From: Buchnera aphidicola (Hyadaphis tataricae)
GTDB lineage: Bacteria > Pseudomonadota > Gammaproteobacteria > Enterobacterales > Enterobacteriaceae
Length of the DNA: 64,000 bases
Direction: 5' to 3'
Assembly: GCF_005081445.1 (NCBI RefSeq)
Contig: NZ_CP034873.1
Coordinates: 186,001-250,000, forward strand
Shown: positions 63,853-64,000 of the stretch, piece after piece
Numbering within the stretch: position 1 is the first letter of the stretch
How the letters are laid out: each line of letters opens with the position of its first letter
The notes under the pieces: generated by a model
The model's database searches: none
What the model was told of the DNA's origin: nothing
What the model saw: only the letters and a program-made list of their open reading frames with translations
Program-made: the position numbers and the translations under genes

Positions 63853-63882
63853 CCGCCCGAAATGCACCGGGCGGATTTTTTT
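63853..63882 (+). terminator. Strong GC-rich terminator of degP
   Basis: CCGCCCG (63853-63859) and CGGGCGG (63868-63874) with an 8-base loop, then ATTTTTTT. All stem pairs are GC, which stands out sharply from the AT-rich surroundings. It lies between convergent degP and dapD and may serve both. Confidence 0.9.
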
Positions 63883-63883
63883 A

Positions 63884-64000
63884 TTAAATTTCTCTTAATA
63901 GTTGATTTATTTCTGTTTTGCTTAATGTTTTTGAATCTACTTTTTTAACGATAATAGCAGCATAAAGATTATATTGTTTATCTGCAGATGGTAGACTTCC
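63884..64000 (-). CDS. dapD: Tetrahydrodipicolinate N-succinyltransferase, C-terminal end (5' end outside window)
   Basis: DapD makes N-succinyl-2-amino-6-oxopimelate on the way to meso-DAP and lysine. The last 38 codons are seen on the minus strand, [20 protein letters not shown] and the rest to LLREI. They match the E. coli end ([20 protein letters not shown] ... INELLRTID). The gene continues past the window. Its product supplies DAP to MurE as well as lysine to the host. Confidence 0.92.
   Translation of the reverse strand, partial: GSLPSADKQYNLYAAIIVKKVDSKTLSKTEINQLLREI

Noticed and set aside
1..64000. CRISPR arrays, insertion sequences, prophage, integrons, tRNA genes or laterally acquired islands
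   Set aside because: No regular direct repeats, transposase, integrase or tRNA cloverleaf (other than the tmRNA acceptor part) was seen, and base composition is even throughout.

Overview
The window is a piece of the chromosome of a Buchnera aphidicola strain, the obligate endosymbiont of aphids. The evidence is very AT-rich DNA with As and Ts in almost every free codon position, proteins that align end to end with Escherichia coli orthologues, short spacers, no mobile elements, almost no transcriptional regulators, and a gene order (ackA-pta, yfaE-nrdB-nrdA, gyrA, thrABC, aceEF-lpd, speDE, the dcw cluster, ilvIH) typical of Buchnera. The aphid host cannot be told from sequence alone.

Layout. 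1-2708 (+): acetate branch, ackA (cut by the window edge) and pta. 2722-9029 (-): yfaE, nrdB, nrdA and gyrA. 9280-17804 (mixed): a DUF2076 protein, a 2-Cys peroxiredoxin, ung (frameshifted), grpE, nadK, bamE, tmRNA, grxD, rnt, sodA, pth and ychF. 17869-22559 (-): thrC, thrB and thrA. 22919-34008: hpt, panC, panB, dksA, truA, mrcB, secA, coaE and guaC. 34239-39566 (+): pyruvate dehydrogenase operon aceE-aceF-lpdA. 39689-42759 (-): speD, speE, mtnN and erpA. 42959-58500 (-): the division and cell wall (dcw) cluster in the order rsmH, ftsL, ftsI, murE, murF (frameshifted), mraY, murD, ftsW, murG, murC, ddlB, a short ORF in the ftsQ slot, ftsA, ftsZ. 58644-60839 (-): ilvI-ilvH. Then apbE (-), degP (+) and the 3' end of dapD (-).

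How the genes work together. thrABC, ilvIH and dapD make essential amino acids or their precursors, the service Buchnera gives its host. aceEF-lpdA with pta-ackA turns pyruvate into acetyl-CoA, acetate and ATP. panBC and coaE are steps to pantothenate and CoA. speD, speE and mtnN form a local polyamine and methylthioadenosine set. The dcw genes with mrcB give a nearly complete peptidoglycan and septation pathway.

No novel multi-gene system is visible. The most interesting signal is genome erosion at homopolymers. murF is split by a 13-A tract and ung by a 10-A tract, each one base away from an intact conserved frame. The rnt 3' end also looks altered by a 12-A tract. Such genes in AT-rich endosymbionts can be partly rescued by RNA polymerase slippage, so they should not be called dead without transcript data. 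Other erosion: ftsL is short, ftsQ is gone or reduced to a 68-codon ORF, mraZ is missing, and the secA-coaE spacer holds no mutT.
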